64,000 nucleotides of DNA from Plectrocnemia conspersa. Lineage: Eukaryota; Arthropoda; Insecta; Trichoptera; Polycentropodidae. Both the position numbers and the translations under genes were made by a program. This document shows, piece after piece, positions 58,542 to 64,000 of this stretch. The first letter of the stretch is position 1, and each line of letters starts with the position of its first letter. The notes under the pieces were generated by a model. The model ran no database searches. It saw nothing but the letters and a program-made list of their open reading frames with translations, and was not told where the DNA came from. The stretch is from assembly GCA_009617715.1 (NCBI GenBank), contig VTFK01000373.1:248001-312000 (forward strand), written 5' to 3'.

Positions 58542-59711
58542 GGGTAAAATATACGTAAAAATGCATTTATTATACACCATACGTAGTACACACGTGTGCA
58601 TGTGTGTGTGTGCTTGAACGTTAAACTTATTGGGTAGCATCTGCAGTTACGTGCAAGTAAAAACATTTTATGACACCTATTTCGATCCCTCCTGTGTAGG
58701 GAAATTTTTACTTAGCTTAAACGCAATTGAAATATGGCCTTGGATATCATAGGATACTTGAGTGTACACAGTATAAATATAGCATAAAAAATAAGCAACA
58801 TTGTGAAGATTAATTTATATCTCTGATCGGTAAAGCTTTTCTCAAATATATATTTTTTTAAGCCTGATTTAAGTTAACTCGGATTGTATTTTTGTTTTTT
58901 TTTACGTTAATCTATGATAAGCAGTATACAATGAAAATAAGTTTAAGAGACCTTCTGTTTTATAAACAATAACTCACTATAACCTATTTATGTGAATTTG
59001 ACCACTTGAATCCTTCATACTTAAAGTTTCTCAGAATTTATGTCTTGATTTAAAAGCGGTTTAATTTCAATATATACATAACTACTATCACAAGAAGCCT
59101 ACCTTATTAAAAATAAACTAAGTATGTAAAAATAATAGCTATAATTAACAAAAATACACCATTCCCCAATATTACACAATACATTTTTCTTAGTTTTAAC
59201 ACACCCTGTATATACAATAGCTATGATAATACATACACATATAAACATGTTGCAAGACACATATAGCTCTTCCGTACGGCTTGAATATTTTAGTATAGAT
59301 TTGACGCGCAAAGTAAAATATGATAAAAGTATTTTATTTATTCTTTCTTCGGGCCGTGTGAATGCTCAATTATTAACAAGGCACTTTGAGATTATTTTTA
59401 TTTTTCATATGTGTTAAGTATTATATACACTATTTCAATAAATATGATTGTTTCACATACATAATTATTAATCTTCAGACTTCTCTGTGTAAAATCCAAA
59501 GATCTTTCTCAATTACTGACATTGTCAATGATTTGCAATTATAGTTTAATAAATATAATAAAAAATGTTGCGTATTGTTTTTTAAAGGATATAGTAGAAA
59601 AACTATTTTCACGAACATATTATATATTAGAAAAACGCATTTTTCTTTATTTAAAAATTAACATTCTAATATTGTAATGTGTACACAAATATATTCAAGT
59701 TTCTAGCTTGT
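58542..59711. other. AT-rich DNA, nothing recognised
   Basis: No supported feature. A short (TG)n run lies near 58598-58611. Confidence 0.4.
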
Positions 59712-59814
59712 ATATTAGCAAAGCATGTTTTAAGTACAATATATAATATATTTAATATTTATATTAATATTAGCAAAGCATGTTTTAAGTACAATATATA
59801 ATATATTTAATATT
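59712..59814. repeat. Exact 48-bp tandem duplication, 55-bp period
   Basis: 59712-59759 and 59767-59814 are identical (both include TTAGCAAAGCATGTTTTAAG) and are separated by 7 bases. No mismatch is present, so the duplication is recent. Confidence 0.85.
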
Positions 59815-62119
59815 GACTAAACATAGATTTAATGGTTCGAATTTTGTGACTTTTTAAATATTATATTGCTTTATCTCACTCTTCTTATTGATTTATAAAA
59901 TATTAAAAAAGCTGTATTATTAGTTTAATATTAATATTATTAACATGTATTACATAAAAAAAAATGTTAGCAAAATTTGTTAAATTAAAAAATAAAATTA
60001 TTGTATTTTTTTCTTTAATTTCTATACTCACAAAAAATTAGGAAAATGTGGTTGTTTTTAGGGAATTTGTTTCAAAAATATAGACAAATTCAGAAGAGAT
60101 TGCGGTTTTTTTATAGCTTACTTAAATTTTACTACCTGGCTCGCAGAGCCTTAATATTCACGATCCGGCCAAAAAGAAAAAATAATGTTGACCCCTGATC
60201 TAGGCTGACGTCATAGAAATCTGTAAAAAAGCTACCTTTCTACTTCGATAAAATAATAATAATTTTAAAAGTAAGCTTGATTTCAACACAGCTTAATAAT
60301 AGTTTGTGAATGAAAATGTACGTATACGTTCAACTACGTCTATGCGTATTATTTGCACTTTATATGAGAGCTTCAAAGTTCCGATCTCAAAGCTCTTACT
60401 TTATTGCCAAAGAGCTTTTCAATTTTTTATAAAACCGACGCCAACTTATCTTTCGACTTTCATACATTCATCTTTTGTGCATATCCTGGAATTTTTGTGT
60501 GCATATCAAGTCGGATCTATTCGAATCGAGCTTTAGCATGGAATGCTACGTTTCATATATAATAATTTAATATTTCATACATACAAAGAAACTTATTTAA
60601 TAATAAATACTTTCAAAGTAGCCAACGTAGCATTTAATTAAAATTTGTACATTCAGCGCTTATGATTTGTGAATTTCTCGCAAAAATTTCATTGCCAATT
60701 TTACAGCTGCTTGCGCCTAAAGTGTCCATTCACCTGGCCGTTTATTTATTGTTCTACAACTCATAATAAAAGTAAAAGGCGTGAGCTCTCACAAGCTTTC
60801 AATATAGTCATAGGCAGTGAGATACTTTCCCTCTCTATCGCTCGCGTGTTAAGTGACGAGATGGAATGAGAGATAAGGACAATCGTAACGAAGTAATTAC
60901 CCTCATTGAACTATAAAATTTGCCCATATGTATTTAACGTATAAAATTAAATATTGAAATGGACGTTTTATGCTTTTTAATAAATAAAATTATTCATTCG
61001 ACAAATTTACTGGTTAGTAAATTATTGTAGGTGAACTTTTCTAGATCTGAATCAGTTCTAGAGTCTACATCAGACTATAAAATTGATCTATTTAGTTGCA
61101 GACTTTTAATGCTTGACAACATTTTCATTAATATGCATTCTTTATTAAGGCATAATATTTCGTTTTTTTTTGTGTGACACATGTTGGCCGCTACAGATTT
61201 ATTAAGATAATGAATTTTATAGTGTTAAATATTTTAATGTCTACTTGACAAGTCATGCGATAAGAAATATGTTTTCTCAATTAAAATTACTACATTGTAA
61301 TAATTTGATACGTATCCACAATAAACCGATTTTATTTTTCATTAAACGATCGTCACGTAGTACCTGATAGATTAGTCGTATTAATTTTCACGGATAATTT
61401 GCCATGCGCTGTAGAATAATTGCGATTGAACCAGTGCCAATTTTTGGGAAAGCAAGTGGGCAACAAACAAAAATCATAGAGGGCAATTTGCTAAATTCGC
61501 TAATTGAAATTTTAGCATACTGTGGATAACGAGCAAATGTTGCGTTTAATATTTATATTGCGGAACGATTTGCACGCGTGAACAATTAGCGATCTGCATT
61601 CTAGATTTGATAATAAAAAAAGTATACTTTAATATAAATGTGAATGTATTGTTGTATTCAATAATATAACTGTATAAGACCGTTTCTATATCAAATCAAA
61701 AATTTAAAGGCTAGTTTTATAAATCGGATAAGATGACCAATTACCTAAGGCTTAAGATCGCTAAGAAGGCCGCAACTACGCTAAATAGAACAACATCGAT
61801 ACTGATACTTATTTTCATTAACATAAAAACTAAAACCAGCAGATAATTTAATAACATAATTTAAATTACAGCTTAAAAAGAAACTCACAAAAATTTTATT
61901 ATTAAAAACTGGAATTATATCTAATACACATAAGGGAAAGTCAGAGATGCTAGCTGACGCTTTTTCTATATCGTATGAACTTACAAAAAACTTAAACATT
62001 TAAAAATTAAAATCAAAAATAATAGATAGAAAAAAATAGATTTAATTTGCAAAGTTTTGATGTCATTAAAAACAGAATAAAATTAAAAAATGTATGTAGA
62101 ATGTAGTATATAACATATC
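59815..62119. other. Noncoding DNA with possible regulatory blocks
   Basis: About 60300-60560, 60660-60870 and 61380-61610 are less AT-rich. They carry homeodomain-type cores (GCTAATTG, CAATTAGC near 61500-61590). AATGCTACGTTT near 60540 and AACGTAGCATTT near 60625 form a spaced inverted repeat. No coding exon is supported. Confidence 0.25.
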
Positions 62120-62338
62120 ATTCATTATTTAAAAACATTTTTAACCCTTGCTTATATTTTAGGTATTTCCCAACCACTTAGAAAAACACTAAAATCCATT
62201 TAATTAAAAATTCCGATAAAGATCCCACAATCAATTTCTTACCGTCATTTAGTAAATTGGTAAAAAATTTAGTAAGATGGTTAAATTCACAAAAACTATA
62301 AAAATATAATCCCCTCTACAATCTGCTACGCTTAATAG
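62120..62338 (+). pseudogene. Jockey-like LINE, left part of a split copy
   Basis: Matches the 49.5 kb Jockey-like copy from TTGCTTATATTTTAGGTATT through LPSFSK to CTACGCTTAATA, where it is interrupted by LINE copy 2. The right part resumes at 63301 at exactly the corresponding position. Confidence 0.6.
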
Positions 62339-62345
62339 GTGATAA

Positions 62346-63300
62346 TGCATAGGTGATAACATTAAAGAAATTGTAAATAATTTAAATAATGAATTAAGTA
62401 TATTAGAAATATGGTTAAAGAATAATGTACTTAAATTAAATGAGAATAAAACTAAATGTATGTTTATTAATTATAAAATGTGTTAGATAATAGTACCAAA
62501 ATAGTAATAAATAACTCTAGTATAGAAATAGTGGATAATATAAAATATTTAGGAGTAATTGTTGATACAAAATTAAATTTTAAAGAACATTGTAATTACA
62601 TATTAAAAAAAAAAATTAGTAGAAAAATAGGTTTATTATCTAGATTAAGAAATATATTAAGTATAAATACAAAAAAAATAATTTATAATAGTATAATATT
62701 GCCCCATTTTAATTATTGTGCAACACTATTAAATATGTTAAATAAATTAGATAAACAAATGTTGCAAAAAAATTACAAAATAGGGCAATGAGAGTAATTT
62801 TAAATAAAAATAGATTAACTAATTGTAAAAGTATGATTGATAGATTAGAATGGTTGAATGCTCAAGAAATATTGAGTATGAATGTTTTAGTATTTATATA
62901 TAAGTTAGAAAATAATATATTACCAAAATATTTTAATAAGTATTTAATAAGAAATAAAGATGTACATAAATATAATACTAGAAATAGAGAAAATTTAAAG
63001 AAAATTAAGTATAAGAAAACGAGTACGGCTAGGGGAATTATGTACGGAGGTTTTGATTTATATAATAGTCTTCCAAGAGAAACTGAAACAGCAAAAAATA
63101 TAACGGGTTTCATAAATGGAATAAAAAAACACCTTCGTACATATAGAAATAAATTATAATATTAAGTCTTTATTATTGTATATTTTTATTTTTTATTTCT
63201 GTTATGTATTTTTTATATATTTTTATATATGTTTACTAAATTTGCTAGATATAAAGATTAGCTATTAAGCTAAATAAATTAATAAAATAAAATAAAATAA
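62346..63300 (+). mobile_element. CR1/Jockey-type LINE, copy 2, inserted in a Jockey-like LINE
   Basis: Homology to copy 1 starts at GCATAGGTGATAAC, and the tail is AATAAATTAATAAAATAAAA. The insertion lies within the Jockey-like remnant, with TAATA on both sides as a possible target duplication. At the 5' junction ATAGGTGATAA occurs twice, a micro-duplication of the kind seen at truncated LINE insertions. Confidence 0.75.
62350..63159 (+). pseudogene. C-terminal part of the LINE reverse transcriptase, frameshifted
   Basis: Encodes the thumb and C-terminal part only (KYLGVIVDTKLNF..., then RVILNKNRLTNCKSMIDRLE to K-H-L-R-T-Y-R-N-K-L-stop at 63159). A one-base loss near 62480 and a run of seven A near 62767 shift the frame. 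As in copy 1, the first segment ends at a TGA that overlaps the ATG of the next. The C-terminus here is complete, which shows where copy 1 is broken. Confidence 0.7.
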
Positions 63301-64000
63301 TACGCTCATACATGAGAAGTGAAATCTTTATTGTTTCAATAAATAATGAACATTTATTGTCGCGTGAAATTCCAGCTGGAGTTTCTCAGGAATGTTTGCT
63401 TGGGCCGTTTCTTTTTATCTTGTATACAGACTATATCTTAGTATTAAAATATACGCGTTTATCTATTTATATACTCTGATGATTCAGATATTTTAGCTAG
63501 TGCTTACGGTCAATTTTAACTAGTGCTTACCCAAAATCGAAAACGCAAATAATCGAGATATATCGGGAGATGGAAAATGAAAAGCAACCAGAATAAAACA
63601 TAATTAATTATATTAACATACGTTGACAAAGTTGCTACCGTCTTTCTAAAGTAAAACAGTGTATTAATGTAAAATGAAAATTTAGACTGAGAAGCTTGCC
63701 GTCATTTCGGCCTTCGAACCGATATTTAATTTAATTTAAAAAAGCAATTAAATATATGCTTGCCCGGTGTGGGTAACACAAGCAATACTATTTTTTCTAA
63801 ATTTCAAGTCATCTTAAATAAAGCTTAAATAATAATATGTATATTACACCTTTAAAACATCTTACAAAAAAAATCGAAGAAAATTGGCATACATCAGAAA
63901 ATATAATAAAAATATTTCTCGTAACCACATTAACCTACTAATCTCTTGTATTAGAGACTACTATAAAAAAACTTTAAATAAAATACAAGCACAAAATGCA
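63301..64000 (+). pseudogene. Jockey-like LINE, right part of a split copy
   Basis: Continues from TACGCTCATACATGAGAAGT. The motif B block I-P-A-G-V-S-Q-E-C-L-L-G-P-F-L-F-I-L-Y is at 63368-63424, Y-T-D-D-S-D-I-L-A follows near 63470-63500, and L-Y-A-C-P-V-W is near 63755. The first base of the aligned region corresponds to the base after 49944 in the 49.5 kb copy. The remnant continues to the window edge. Confidence 0.65.

Overview
The window looks like a 64 kb piece of an AT-rich insect nuclear genome. The evidence is a spliced receptor tyrosine kinase gene with GT-AG introns, very short introns (64-76 bp) in small minus-strand genes, TCAKTY-type initiator motifs, and a dense load of arthropod-type transposons (Tc1-like, pogo/Tigger-like, hAT, piggyBac, Jockey/CR1-like LINEs). 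I cannot name the order or species from sequence alone.

Main gene. The last five exons of a discoidin-domain-receptor-type tyrosine kinase (Ddr) lie on the plus strand between 38,339 and 51,921. They encode 274 residues: most of the kinase domain and a very short C-terminal tail. The glycine-loop exon and the whole ectodomain were not found and probably lie left of the window. The kinase keeps the beta-3 lysine, an alpha-C glutamate and HRDLAARN, but its DFG motif reads Asp-His-Ala. A 2.5 kb hAT element with 8-bp target duplications sits in the intron between the HRD exon and the Asp-His-Ala exon. A Tigger remnant is in the same intron, and two LINE remnants are in the last intron.

Small minus-strand genes. 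At 2.9-3.1 kb there is a two-exon gene for a 68-residue protein. At 34.9-35.2 kb there is another two-exon gene (89 residues) that starts with the same N-terminal pattern (9 of the first 22 residues identical without gaps), has the same intron phase, and has the same initiator type about 45 nt before the ATG. The second locus also has an alternative exon chain that would give a ninjurin-like membrane protein sharing the last exon. I did not recognise this family, and it is the best candidate here for something undescribed. A 51-codon minus-strand ORF (44.1 kb) and a two-exon plus-strand reading frame (58.2 kb) are weaker candidates.

Layout. 1-38 kb: mostly noncoding AT-rich DNA with many transposon remnants, a foldback-like element (17.4-18.0 kb), several GC/CpG-rich islets that may be regulatory (10.1, 13.0, 20.6, 24.6, 33.5 kb), and the two small genes. 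38-52 kb: Ddr. 52-62 kb: AT-rich intergenic DNA with the 58.2 kb candidate. 62-64 kb: a Jockey-like LINE split by a younger LINE that is nearly identical to the copy at 7.0-8.6 kb.

Limits. Exon joins are from reading frame and splice motifs only. Transposon families were assigned from protein motifs and termini, without database searches.
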